From: Combretum micranthum
Lineage: Eukaryota > Streptophyta > Magnoliopsida > Myrtales > Combretaceae
Reading direction: 5' to 3'
DNA: 64,000 nucleotides
Assembly (NCBI GenBank): GCA_024138025.1
Contig: JAMXBD010000172.1
Coordinates: 248,001-312,000, forward strand
Shown here: piece after piece, positions 1 through 12,435 of the stretch
How the letters are laid out: each line of letters opens with the position of its first letter
Position numbering within the stretch: the first letter of the stretch is position 1
The notes under the pieces: model-generated
Told to the model about the DNA's origin: nothing
The model's input: the letters and a program-made list of their open reading frames with translations, nothing else
The model's database searches: none
Program-made: the position numbers and the translations under genes

Positions 1-2539
1 TCAGAGGACAGGCGAAAAATAGAATTCATGAAGGTTAGAGGGGCTATTTGAGTACAAAGGATACATGAAAAACTAGGGAAAAAATACTAATCAAGTACTG
101 AATCTTGAGACCAATTTGCACTTAAGTCCAAAACAGTTAAAATGCACAATTGGTCCTAAACCTTTCCAAAATATTGTAGATGGTTTAATCTTCAAATTTT
201 CATTCTGAGCTAACATTTTTATCTGATATTTCTGTCTTAGCTGGCAATGCCAAATAAAGCATCTTCTTTAGATTTTTATTTCTTAACATCTTATCTATCT
301 CCTCTCGTTCTTTGGCAGAAAGTCGTCGAATCTTGATGAACATTCCTTCATCAGTCCCTCTTCACCAAGGATGTGGCTTCTAATTCTCCAACAATGAGAT
401 GGGATCATCCAAGTCATTGAATCATTGCAACTTTGATGATCCCCCATTCTCCAATTACATAAGTTTCCACTATGGACACCCAACATCTGAATAGAAATCT
501 AATGTTTGACATCAAGATGTGATTGTTTTGTTGCGTATGGATGTAAGCTTGGCAGCATATTTTCCACTGATAGTGCATGCACAGATCAGCCTGGAGTGGA
601 AAGTGGCACCAACAAGTGCACTTTGCACTACCACTATTTGTGTGTCGAGGATTTCCATATCCTAGATGGATGATGGGATTACATGCAAAACAAAAGAAAG
701 ATGATTGATGGCTAATTCTTCCACAGCTCTAATTTTACAAGCCAATTTTAATAAATTAATCTCTGCCACTGGAACAGAATAGAAAATATATATGAATCAG
801 TTCTTCGTTTGCATTTTATTCTGTATTAGACCCAGGATATTTTCCCCTCACACCTTCATGTGATGTGGTGTCATTCATCAGTGATAAAGTGTAATTAAGT
901 TCTAAATCTACAGATATGAAGTTCCACCACCAACTTCAGCCATCATCTTTGACAAAGGGAAGTTTATGGTAATTATGAAGTGGCCAGTGGGGTTGTATTT
1001 GTTTGTCGTCGTCAGTTAGACAACCGCCCCTGGTGCCTGGCTAGAATAATGATTTGTCTCTACAAAGTCAAATAAAATATTGATGACGCATTGCCAGCGG
1101 AACAAAAAGCCAAAACAATAAAATACCAGCTCAACAGCTTAAATAGAGAAGCCCAAAAACAGACTGTTAAAAAATTTGTGCTTAGACTGCACAATTTAAA
1201 AGGGTTTACAACTTAAATGTGCATCTGCCCTAAGAGTAGAGCTTAATTGGCACTTTTTACAAGACTAAAAATGCATATGTAAAGAGTTGGCACTAAAATC
1301 ATCACAGTTTGAATCATCTCTAATCACAAGACACAACCTAAATTGTTTAATTATGTATTCTATGCAAACAAAAAGAAAGATTCTCTAGCAGTTAATCAAA
1401 TTTCACCACCTAATAGATACCATATAAAAGGAACCTGTGTAGTCTAGATGGAAAATCTTTACATGTCATTCAACCAAAGAAAATCCTTACATGTCCCTCT
1501 TTTCATCAAATATCAATTCTTGCTGTACTCAATGAAAATCAGATGCCATACAAGGAGTCAGTTTATTCTTTTCTTTTTTTTTTTCCAATAATTTTTTAGG
1601 ACACAAAACCATTCTACAAGACCCATGTACCAGTTCAATATAACTTGCATTATATAGGTAGCCCCAAAAAATGTCCTTGGTGGGATTTGAACCAAGACCT
1701 CACAAATTTTCATAAACACGAATTCAGCCTTAACCAATATCCCAATCACCTGGGGGTAGAGAAAGAGTTATTTTTATACTTGCAATGCGGTAATAATGGG
1801 TCTTCTGATAAGGAACAGGACATGGAAAAATCAGGCATTGCCATGAGAAGTAGAAAGAGCCTTTTTAATTCATAGATGCCATAATCCAAGACAGGTTAAA
1901 ACTCCATTTACAGAACAATACCAATGGCTACCTTCTGGATCTGCAGCTTAAGACTATGATGACCGTATTTATTATTGCAAAGGACACTTGAGAGACTAGC
2001 TTGAAAAATGTTAAAGTAACACACAGCAGCAGGTGGGAGGGGCCAGAAGCTCTAAAGTGGCAGCTTTTCACATCATTTCAGGAGGATAGAAATGTAAAGG
2101 TAGCTCCCTAGAGCACTAAAAGACATTCTAAGCTGTGTCATAGAAGACATAGAACTTCTCAAGTTTTCAGCACAGAATGCTAATGAACAGTAAGAACAGC
2201 CATTATCATTCATTATTTACCAAGAGTTGTTTTATTGCAAGTCTCAACTTTTTTCTTTTTCCTTTCTTTCTTTTATTAACTGTAACCCTTACTTCTGTTA
2301 GCCAAATCACAACATCTCTCTTAATCAATATTAATGCAGTTTGATAAAAAAATCAGTAGCTTATCTGTAAAAGAAGACACCATGACCCATTGACATTAAT
2401 ATTATCATGCATCCCACGGATACATAAAAATAAATAATTAAATAAGAGAATATTTCAAAGAAACTAATAAAATCTTTATAAGGAAATATGAGAGCACATT
2501 AACAGTTAAGTCTGAATATTTTCAAGATTATAACGATAC
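1..2539 (-). other. Left-hand intron of the COV/LCV gene; no last exon found
   Basis: The fifth exon of the COV/LCV gene ends at 2540 with a consensus GT donor (CAG|gtatcg on the minus strand). The C-terminal part of the family (the conserved stretch after ...SVTLQ) should follow. I read both strands from 2539 to 1 and found nothing matching it, so the last intron is at least 2.5 kb and the final exon or exons lie left of the window, or the gene is truncated. The stretch is AT-rich. Apart from the SINE-like element at 1563-1765 I see only scattered short open frames with no recognisable protein. Confidence 0.6.
1563..1765 (-). mobile_element. Candidate tRNA-derived SINE
   Basis: Read on the minus strand, this segment has a good RNA polymerase III B box (GGTTCAAATCC, 1683-1693) roughly 60 bases inside its left end. 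A TTAAGGC-like A-box region lies upstream, and an A-rich tail (1568-1586 on the plus strand is a T run) closes it. That arrangement is usual for plant SINEs, and its position inside an intron fits. I could not find a convincing target-site duplication, so the exact ends are uncertain. It might instead be a chance tRNA-like motif in an unrelated repeat. Confidence 0.4.
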
Positions 2540-5500
2540 CTGCAAAGTTACAGATGAGGTAATGAATCCAAATGCATATTCACCGATTCGGGGATGCCTT
2601 ATTATGGCCACTTCTTTGAAAGCCTGGGTGTTTTGATCTGAGGTGAAAAAACAAGAGTAATGATAATAGGCCAACCCAAGAAAACCAAAAGTAATGAGAC
2701 TGGGATCAGAAAGTAACAGACACCTGGAGAGATTGCAGCACTAATTTGCTTAGATGCATTGTAAATGTGACGAACAAGTGGCATCCGTTTAATAAACCAC
2801 TCCCCCAGGCTGAGAACAGATGCACCCAACCATGATGACATGAACACCCCAACCAAGAATATAAATGTTATGGATGTTATAAATCCAAGACCTATTCAAG
2901 AAAAATGAGCAAAAGGCTTCATTAATGATGCATGAATAACTATTTACCAAGTTAGCAGTCAAGGAAACAAAATGTGCATAATTTAAAGGGATAAAAGTTG
3001 ACTCCAATTAAGGAACCTTCAAAAGGTGAAAACAGTAATGTTTATTTAACATTTTAACTGGCAAAGGCATCTCATTCCTTCCCTATTCGTACCCTACTGC
3101 AATGCAACATGTAAGGCACTGTGCAACAAGATATTATCAAAAACTTATCAGCACTAATCTTCAGAAAGTATGAGAAGATGGTCATCAAGATACAAAGAAA
3201 GAAACCTTTACTTTCCCTTTGGTAGTAAAAGGGCCCATATCTCAAAACACATAAATAGGGACACTTAGAGGTAAAACCAACTTAATAAATTGGAAAGAAC
3301 AGATTTCAAGTTGAGGTGTGTATGTTCCAGATTGATAATATTTACACATCCTAAACGATATATAGAAAAGATACGAGAAGTAGACAACCTAGAGCTTCTT
3401 CCTTGGGAGGAAAGGAGGAGGAAAGAGGAGAAGGCACAGGAGAAGGGGAGGGTGGGTGGTGGGTGGGTGGAAGATAAATCCTCAAACTGTAGGTCATGAA
3501 TATCCAAGAGACAAATAGTTCATAATTATATCTTTGCTTGTTTATTGTGATGCAAATTTCTTTCTTTTCAGCTAGGACCGGGGTTCGAACACTAGACCCC
3601 TGACTAAGGATAAGTTTTCTGCACCTACACAACACCACTAGTGCACTATTTCGTACTAATTTTACTTTAATAACATAGATATACTGTAAAAAAAAATACA
3701 TACATATATATATAACCAATGCAAGGTAATGCAAGCCATACATTTTCTTATCATAGGTTATATCTGTTATGCAATTCAGTCACAAATAGCGACCCTTACC
3801 AAATATATCAATCCCAAGTTGTGCGTATATGGGAGAGAAAAAGCCATCCACAAAGTGAATAACCACCATGTTATGTTAACGTGATTGCGATTGGGAATAG
3901 GATCACACTGTAGGACAACAGAAAATCTTCCCATCAGATTCAATCATGAAATATGCAAAACATAATGATTTAGATACAGTTGTCTTTTAAGAAACATTAA
4001 ATTCTTCCAAAGCTTTCTCAATACAACAAATGCACCAAAAATGTTTGGTCAAGGAAGAATGACAGTGCTCTCATATGACAAGATAATTCAGCTATTGTGA
4101 TTTTGAAGTCCTCAACAGCACATATTGCTTAGATCTATTTTGAACATTCATCATTCACCAAAAAGTTTACTTGCCAAGTACAAAGATTCATGAACACTGC
4201 AACACGCAGTAGCTGACAACAATTTGCATGATACAGTTTGCAGCATTAGTCTCTCCATGAGAATAGGAATGAGCCAAGATATTAGGAATTTAATGTAAGC
4301 GTATGCATCATTAGCTTTGAGTAGAAATGAACAACTAAAAAGTGCAACAACCCACCATCCAGTCATGAACTTTTTCGAGGCCCAGCTCTGAAAAACGTTG
4401 TAGAAGGTCTGAAGCAACAAGGAAATGATTATCAGTCAACCAATAGAAGAAATCAAAACAGGAAACAATAAGAACAGGGATACAAATGCACCAGCTCCAA
4501 ACCATCAATCCAAACCCACTAACACCCAATTAGGCACCCACTCAGACGTAATGTAGATTAGTACACTTTTGGATGCAGAGGCTTCTTTTATTTGCTGATG
4601 CAACTCAAGTAAAGAAGGTTCACCAAGTCTTAGTTTTACGAGCTCCTTATATAGACTAATAAAGCCAAGCTTCAGCCTCTAGAAGTAAATATGTGCTACC
4701 CATAGTCCAAAGGCATAATCAAAGAAATGTGCAAGCTATATCCCAGCCAAAAATGCAACTGCTAACTTCAACTACAGCATCATACTTACATTTCCTATTT
4801 CTCAAAAACAGAAAGACATATCTGACCTTGGAATCAGTAGCAAGTTTGCTGATATTAAACTAAAAATACTTTCCAATAAGATAGGAAAATCACTGTGTTA
4901 AGGCAGAAGTCATAAAGAATATAAGGGGACATATTCATGAATATATTTGCCAATGGTTTCAGCTGAAAATCGACATCATGACAGTAATAACTGAGGTCAT
5001 AGTACAAGTTCTTTACATCAGAAAACAATCTATATAACCCTCGGCATCCCTAACCCCCCTGCCTACATGAAATTCATCGTCTAGCAGCGAAGTACTTCTT
5101 AACACCAAATCGTACTAACCCCGAAAGTCTCAAATTTACATAAAGCGCCGTCTATCTTTCGGACTAATAGGACGATCTTCACTAGAAAATTTATCCACAA
5201 GTAAATCTGGGCTAACATCCTAAGTTCATCTCATAACCTTGATCACATATAACAATACAAAACAAAACCAAAGCAACATGCCAACTTTCACAATGAAATT
5301 TCAGACCTTCAAATCTAAAACTAACCCAATAGACTAGAAATCAAGTCAACCCAAAATTCACGAACACCTAGACCCCAAAAAAATGGGGAAAGAAACCCAA
5401 ATCACGAAACTTAATAAAACTAAAAATTTCAACCTCAAAACCCTTCAAGATCAAAACGTCACCCAATTTTTCACAAAGCAACTAAAATTTACGAATACCC

Positions 5501-5669
5501 AGATGAGAAATGGGCCAAAAATTTACAATACCTCACGACCACTGTGATGTGAAGAAGAAGATGAAGAAGATGGCTTTGATGAGGATTCATCATCTACTGA
5601 ATTCGCTACAGGAATTAAAAGCTCCCGATCTCTGCTCCCCATTGCCAGAGCCGATTTCTCATCACCCAT
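2540..5669 (-). CDS. LCV: COV/LCV-family (DUF502) integral membrane protein; partial, frame broken in exon 3
   Basis: Five minus-strand exons with GT-AG borders: 5532-5669, 4356-4408, 3800-3907, 2724-2891 and 2540-2637. Exon 1 starts MGDEKSALAMGSRDRELLIP and has a Ser-rich stretch. Exon 2 carries SWASKKFMTG, exons 3-4 encode two hydrophobic segments and FMSSWLGASVLSLGEWFIKR, and exon 5 carries QAFKEVAIIRHPR. These are hallmarks of CONTINUOUS VASCULAR RING 1 and LIKE-COV proteins. In Arabidopsis these are membrane proteins of the Golgi/endomembrane system that affect vascular patterning and vacuolar trafficking. Exon 3 lacks one base at two places (in the TTAAC around 3881 and the GGTTATT around 3863 of the plus-strand numbering). 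As read, translation stops at a TAA after CVILFPIAITLT. Restoring both bases makes the five exons sum to 567 nt, exactly 189 codons. Family assignment is sure. Whether the gene is dead or miscalled is open. Confidence 0.9.
3553..3665 (-). mobile_element. Second candidate SINE in a COV/LCV intron
   Basis: On the minus strand this intronic segment has a near-perfect B box (GTTCGAACCCC, 3579-3590). An A-box-like TAGTGGTGTTGTG lies about 40 bases upstream, and an A-rich end (AAAAGAAAGAAA) follows. It does not obviously match the candidate at 1563-1765 outside the promoter boxes. No target-site duplication was identified. It is too short and unstructured to be a functional tRNA: I find no acceptor-stem pairing. 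Confidence 0.35.
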
Positions 5670-5750
5670 GACACCGTTCTTAAATTAATTAATTAAACCA
5701 CCTAACAAACCAAAACCCACTTCACAAACAGAGAGATAAAGAGCGATTTT

Positions 5751-5762
5751 AGGGTTAGGGTT
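5751..5762 (-). promoter_or_regulatory. Telo-box (AACCCTAACCCT) upstream of the COV/LCV start codon
   Basis: About 80 bases upstream of the COV/LCV ATG the minus strand reads AACCCTAACCCT. This matches the plant telo-box (AAACCCTAA), an element found near transcription starts and in 5' UTRs of many broadly expressed plant genes. Its placement fits a core-promoter or leader role, but two units of telomere-like sequence can also occur by chance. No TATA box was assigned. Confidence 0.45.
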
Positions 5763-5769
5763 ACGAAAT

Positions 5770-8700
5770 CAAAACAATCCAAAGTAGCAGTGCTGTACTG
5801 TTTCTTTTGTTGTTATTCTTTCCGGGAGTGCTTGTTTGCGTGTGTTATTGATTTTGGGATTGACTTTTCAACTTTCGGAAATTGCGAATTTTGCTTTTTT
5901 TGTGTGGGGGTTTGAGTTTGAAATCAAAATTGTGTAAAATTTTTAATTTTAAATGACCGAACATAGGGAAAATAAAAAAATAATAAAAAATTATTTGGTG
6001 AGGTCTGGTCAGGTAATGGAATTTTTGTTTATTGTTAATGCCATTGAATTGCATGTGATGACTTCGAGAACACTGTGTTTGGACCGTAATTCTGGGGTGG
6101 CGGATTATACGATGCGTCTCTCTTTTAATTATACCATCTTAGAGGACCCTGTCTGGTAGCAACTCGCTAGTTCCCACATTTTCCATTGGTAAACCTGAAT
6201 TTGGAACTCGATTGAAATTTTTAAATTCTAGTAAAAGCTTTAATTTGTAGCTTTGAGCTTTATTTAAACTAGTATATAATAATTTCAAATTTAAATTTAA
6301 CTTAATTAAATTCATTAAAAGTTAATATGGACTTAAAAAGGTTAATATGAGTTTCGTCAGTTTGCAACCTTATCAAGCCAAGTCAAATAAGCTTAAGATT
6401 AAATTTGGTTATATTGATGATTAATTATAAAATGGCTTTAGGTCCAATCTGACATATTTGATGCTTGGCTTACTTGTTAGATCAAGTCCAACTTATCCTG
6501 ATCCATTCAAAACTCTTGAGGATACTGATCTCACATTAACTTGATAAACTAACCTCTCGAGCTAAGCATTTAGTGATTCCAAGATAAGTTACTCGATACA
6601 CTCTTCGTAACTACCACTAGCCTTGTTCGAGGAAACCATTAGACTTAGACTCGTGTTTTAACTACCACATTCTTGATAATCGTTTTTAACTCTCCACTAC
6701 TCGATGTCTATCAGAATATCTATATTTGCTAGAAGTTCATCTCTTGTAAATGTCTTCTTCATGCACTATAAAATTCAAATTTACTATGCAAGTGACTCAT
6801 ACACCTTGCCTTTTATATGTTGAAAATGTATTATAACTTGAGTATTAGAGTGATAACATAAGATGACCCTTTTTATACCATCAATGGTGTTATATTTGTA
6901 GGATGCATCCCATAGGTTTTAAGTCCAAACATTTAAAACCTTCTATGGTTTTAAACTATCGATAATTGAATATCCATTATTTTTACCAGCAATCAAGTAA
7001 ACTCCTTATATAGTTTAATCTCAAATCATCTGCAATCAATAAACTTGAAGAGAAATTAAACCAGATATAAATAATTTACTTAATAGGGATGGTTTGTCTA
7101 TATCTCACCAGTACCTTATTTGTTTCATGTCTTTAATTTGAAATATTACAATCTTAAGGACTAGAAATGGCATCGGATGTAGTTCTAACTTTCTCTTGGA
7201 TTGTCGCACAAGACGGTTCCAATTCAACAATTTATATTTTATTGTATTTCATTTAGTGGTATTTTTTTTTTTAGTAGCCTAATGTCACTACGCAAATAGA
7301 AAAAGATTGGTATGATTATAAAGGTGAATTCATGTGTGACGTTAAAAAATAGATAATTTTTATTCATAAATAAGTTAAACAGATCAGATACAAATAAGAT
7401 ATAGATGCACATCAGATACATATAATATACAGATAAAAATTAGATAATTTAAACAGACTCTGACATGTCTTAGAAACAATTTTAAACATAAATTGAAAAT
7501 TTTATTAGGCTTTTTTTATATCAAGAATCCTTTTTTAAGTTATCATATAGATGCAATATAAAAAATCACAAACTAAACCATTGATTTTTTTTTAATTTAT
7601 ACTTAAAATTGAAGGTATCATATATGATTCATTTTCAATTAATCAAATCTTTTATTTTATCTCATATACATACTGAATCCTTTTCTTTCCAACCTATATT
7701 AACCGCGACAATTTTTCAAAAGCAATTCCCTAACTCAATTCTCTATAACAGTAATTCTATTGTACTTTAAAAAAGTATTCATTACCCAAGTAGATTTTGA
7801 AGGTGAAATGAAGGTAACAAAATTACGCTAATAATCCATTAGTGTGGTTAAAATGAAGTAAAAGTTCATAATGATGAACCGCTTTCTCAATCACCATTTA
7901 CAATGATACTTTTTAATTACTTAATATTTTTTAAGGATAGTAAAATAACAAATTTAACAAATATACATTTGATTGAATACAATATGTAAGGACTCTCAAC
8001 TTCAAATTTGAAATTAAGAAGTAAATGCTCTAGCAATCACAATATCAATAATTTCAACATGTTTATAGAAATAACTTATTATATCTTACACATATCTTTC
8101 AAGCATGGAAAATTTAAAATCCCATCAGGCTGGGAAAAAAGCCATAAGATTTTATATTTGCTTATTTTGAGTGGCTGCAGTTTATTGGTTTGACTTATCT
8201 GCTGGTTAATTATATAATCATAGTGGAGCTTATGGTTTAAGATTACAGGATTCAATGATTTTGGTACATCCATATGTGTTTGTCAGGAGCAGGTGATGAG
8301 TTGGTGCCAATCAATTTTTGCCAGCTCATTGGTCCCTCCCCAGCAAGGCTTATCTGTACTCCAACATTATTGATCTGAAGGTATTTTATACATTAATACC
8401 TGGGAAAGGACATGAGGGAATATATATTTATATTATCCTATATGAAATTAAAATTTCATGGGTGAGTGTGAGCCCCCCTAAAATTCTCCTTACAAGTAAA
8501 AATGAAACGTTGGAAGATTTCATTCTAGTCCTATTATCATTCAACGGTTCATAATATATCTAATTATGATCAAATCATTAAAATAGTTAGTATTTTATTT
8601 ATTATATTTATTTTAACAGTTAGATTAATACGGGAGATGAAGCTCTATAAAATGTTTCATCTTTTGTACTTATGATTAAATATTTCATAAAAATTAATGC

Positions 8701-9926
8701 ATTATTCTTACTAAAACTCTACTATAATTTTAGGAATCGTACACTATAATTATTAACTTCTCATTTTTTTTTATATTTGAATTCTCACTTTGTTAAAAAC
8801 AATTTGACAAATGATGATTAGGGATTTTGATTCGCTAAATTTTAAAATACAAAAAAAAAATAAATAAATAAAGAAGTGTACAAAATTAAAAAACTGCACA
8901 AACATTAAAAAAAAAAAAACTGACGAACCCTAATCCTCGAGCCAAAAAGAAAAAACTAACTCCAATCCAAAACCCACCAATGGATTATCCGTGGAAAAAA
9001 GATTCAATAAGATTGATAAGCCATATTTCCCAGTGATTAGCAACCAAATACTAATGTATTTTAAATAAACGATAAAATAATGTATAGTTTTTTATAAAAC
9101 TATCCTCTCCACATGAAAAAATTTATCGATATTTATATATCATTAATCATTCCATAAGGCATATCAAACTTAATAAATCTTTTCTCGTTATATTTGTAAT
9201 CTCATGGAATTTTTAAGCTTTTAGTTGCATTTGGTTAGTTGGGCGTTAGTTTAACATCTGTTACATGTCTATTTCAATCAAACTATTTGTTCAAAGTATA
9301 TATTACTGAAAAATAAACATTTTTTACTCATAAACAAACATTATAAAAACAATACAAATAAGATGAAAAGAGGCCAACCAAACAGACTCCTTTCTTCAAA
9401 ATCTTAAACGGTCGACTTTCATATGTGGGTCATGATGCACCACTTAGTTGGTAACGATTCGATGATCCAATTTTGTTTTTTTTTTTTTTAAATTTTCAAG
9501 TTGTTTTCTCTTATTATTTTTTTACTTGTTTGCTAATATTTTGTATTAATTTCCTTAATTTAATTAAATTGAATTATATTACTATTTCAATTAAGTATTT
9601 AGATCAATAACATATAGCTACATGTCATATATGTATGGAAAAGTTGTTGTGGAATCAATGTAATATTCCAATCACCGAATCTACTATTATAATTTTATAA
9701 ATGAATAGCAAGTGACTTATTATACTGAAAAATCACTCATGTAATTTAATAATGCAATATATCACTATAGCCATACTTTATACTAGCTATTGAAATTTGA
9801 AAGAATAATAAAATAAAAAAACACCACGTTACACACTATCAAAGCTTTATTTCACTAAAAACTACCAGTGAAATATTACAAAAGAGGAAAAAACAAGAGT
9901 TTTGTACAAAATGAGATGAATTGACC
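5770..9926. other. Intergenic, AT-rich; no gene recognised
   Basis: I see no coding region here. The open frames are short, lack homology I recognise and have no plausible splice partners. Besides the MITE-like copy at 8461-8690 there are only low-complexity A/T stretches. The first part (to about 5900) is the presumed promoter side of the COV/LCV gene. Confidence 0.5.
8461..8690 (-). mobile_element. MITE-like dispersed repeat (copy of the 34007-34185 element)
   Basis: Reverse-complemented, this stretch aligns base for base over about 110 nt with the element at 34007-34185. Shared blocks include GTTAAAATAAATATA and TAACTATTTTA, in the same order and at the same spacing. A terminal fragment of the same family appears at 48248-48300. 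The outer ends are more diverged than the core, so the limits are approximate. There is no coding capacity. Confidence 0.6.
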
Positions 9927-9953
9927 GGGGGGGGGGGGGGGGGGGGGGGGGGG
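9927..9953 (+). repeat. 27-base uninterrupted poly-G run
   Basis: Twenty-seven consecutive G residues lie in otherwise AT-rich DNA, flanked by TTGACC and CGCTAAA. Long G runs are rare in plant genomes, unstable in copying, and able to form G-quadruplexes. The exact length is unlikely to be reliable in any assembly. Confidence 0.95.
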
Positions 9954-10059
9954 CGCTAAATCTTTCCATGTGGGACAAATTCCTTAAACACTTTCCACTT
10001 TTCATCACTTTCTCTAATTTTTTTCATGTCGGATGAGCCATCCTTTTTCAACATTTACA

Positions 10060-10060
<1 letters not shown>

Positions 10061-10088
<28 letters not shown>
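10061..10088. repeat. (TA)n microsatellite
   Basis: A perfect TA dinucleotide run of about 14 units, non-coding. Confidence 0.95.
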
Positions 10089-10090
<2 letters not shown>

Positions 10091-10889
10091 ACATTATGAA
10101 AAAAAATTAAAGTGTAATCTGTTAACCTTTAAAAACTTTAAAAATTAATATACATATATATACCTATACTATTAAAGCAAACCACTTCCTTTGATATTTT
10201 TAATGTGAATATTTTTAGAATAAATATTTTTAATATAATGTTTTTAACATATGAGTATAAAATATTTTTTCATATCTCAAAAATCATGAAAATTAAATAA
10301 GATCCGTAAACGTGATCTTCCCATGTTACTTTTCCATTTACAACAACTTTTGCAAGTAGTTTCAAGGATAATCGGCTTTGTGTTGCTTTAGTCTTTTTCT
10401 TTTCACATTTATGGTTTATAAATATTTGTTGTCATTTTGCTAAATAGGAGTATATTTTGCTATTGTATTTTTTGTTTATAAGAAATATGAACCACTGAAT
10501 GAGGTAGACTAATGTCATCCAGGGGAATAAAACAAGGTTGATTCGTCCTCTACCTCCCTAGCACTTAGCAATAATTGCTAGAAATGATAAGAACTAAAGA
10601 AGCACTTCCTTCACCGGTCCATGTAATAAAATAAATGAATTCTACAAACTTCAAAGCAGTTGAACACTTTTTCTTCTTTTTTATTTTTTAATATTTATTT
10701 TACAAGAAAGGCCCCTGATGCCAAACAAGACACAAACTACATGATAATATACCTGCCCCTATCCCTAAGCTAAAGAACTTGGTTGGGCGGCTAATAGAAA
10801 ACATGAATTTCAAAGTCTTGATTAATCTCATTATGAACTAAGTAATCAACAACTGAGTTAAATCATGGAATTTTTTTTAAAAACATTCA

Positions 10890-11600
10890 CTTCTCATTCT
10901 TTGATTAGCAATGCTCTTAGCCTCTTAAGGATATGAGCACCATTGTCTCTAAAATTAACAATTAATCAATTAGCTCTTGCAGTCATACTCTAACACCTGC
11001 CTCTTATAATCAACTTTCCAAGTAAGACTTAAATTTTCTATCACACCCGAAATTTCAACTTCTAGGGGATTACATCTACCAATAGCACACGTAAACCCCG
11101 CAACCCAATTTCCTTGATGGTCCCTGATTACTCCTCCAACACTTGCTTTACCATCATCTGACGGGAATGCTCTATCTATGCAAATTAAGACCAAACCAAA
11201 ACTAAGCAGATTCCATTTACTCGTCAATTCACCAACATTTCCACCTCCAATGCATTTTAACACATAGCTAGCATGCATGACCTCTTCAGTTTGTCTTAAT
11301 GCAAAATCGATAGGGCTTTAGACAATCATAATATCTTCATCCCCTAACACCTAATCATTTGTCTACCTCCATATCCTTCAAACTCCCACACCAAAAAAAA
11401 TACTGCATGGAGTAGAATGCAAATCCAAAGATTCATCTTTACTTAAATTATAATCCAACCATTCGTAGATATTAAGAACAAAGAAATTATCATACCTTTT
11501 CTCCCCAGTAAGACCCATCTAGATTGAAAGAGCAAAAGGACAATCTTTTTAACATATGAAGGGTATTCTCCTCATAGCACCACATTTGCTACAATCCCTT
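10890..11600 (-). pseudogene. 3' remnant of a LINE (non-LTR retrotransposon): zinc-binding and RNase H region
   Basis: On the minus strand, 10970-11278 reads KASVGGVIRDHQGNWVAGF followed by CNPLEVEISGVIENLSLTW. This is the RNase H (RVT_3) signature found at the end of plant LINE ORF2 and in related domesticated proteins. Upstream (about 11480-11600) the same strand shows relics of the preceding zinc-binding domain (CGA, then KDCPFALS) with in-frame stops. The expected first catalytic D-x-S/G segment before KASVGG is not clearly readable, and the reading frame ends early. It is a dead fragment: no reverse transcriptase, endonuclease or poly-A tail was found. Confidence 0.75.
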
Positions 11601-11609
11601 AACACATGA

Positions 11610-12430
11610 ATAATTTTAAATGCACATGTGTTTTCCCTCTTTTTTCTATACATTGTTACACTTTGTTTTTTTATCCTTTATATATCTGTATTTCATTGTT
11701 ACTAATTATTATTTAACGAACATATATTAGAGTTTCATTAATAAGCAACAATTAATGTAATAAAATAATATTATTAAATTTTTTTTTTGGAAAACACAAA
11801 AAATAGTTAAAAAGTATCAAAGTAAGATTAAAGAAGATCAAAACCTCTTAAAGCTCTTAGTGGCTACCAAAAGGGAAAAGAAAATGCAACCACTATTTTA
11901 TGCATTTATATTTCCATCTTTCCTTCAAATACATTTATTCAAACCTTTTATCAACCCAATCTTCAAATTTATCAATTTATCATTAAGCCATTTCTAAATG
12001 GGTTATAGTTTTCATCTCAATGTAATTGAATATTGGTTGGCTTGAGATTTTGATTTATTTACTTCAATTGAGTTAATTTTTTTAATAAAATATTTGGGGT
12101 TTGAAATTAATAGAGTGGGGATTCTAGAAAAATAATAAACAATAAATAAAACAAAATAAAGTGGGGATTAGTCAGGGCTCTTAGCGGCCCACTTTATCGC
12201 TATGTCTTAGCCTTAATATAGGTCCAGTCCAACAATAGATAATCTAACCACAATCCGAAATATTCCTAAAATCTATTACTTTAACATAGAAGGTTTGTTT
12301 ATCTCTCTTTTAGGAAACTTAGAAGGGATGTCTTCTTTTTGTTAAAGAAAAAAATTACATATTAGATATTACACACTATGTCCGTAAACATGTTTATAAG
12401 TATTACGAAAATTTTCACACGCTTGATAAC
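11610..12430. other. Non-coding AT-rich stretch
   Basis: I find nothing beyond simple A/T-rich sequence and short open frames without recognisable products. Confidence 0.5.
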
Positions 12431-12435
12431 AGAAT

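Noticed and set aside
1683..1693. tRNA gene suggested by GGTTCAAATCC
   Set aside because: No cloverleaf can be drawn around it and an A-rich tail follows, as in SINEs.
3575..3600. tRNA gene suggested by a perfect GTTCGAAC
   Set aside because: Only the B box is good; no acceptor, D or anticodon stem can be paired, so a SINE relic is preferred.
5953..6159. Open frame of 68 codons upstream of the COV/LCV gene
   Set aside because: No homology, no splice partners, no promoter evidence.
10160..10200. Possible Helitron 5' end (CTATACTATTAAAGC)
   Set aside because: No matching 3' hairpin plus CTRR end or Rep/helicase fragment could be located.
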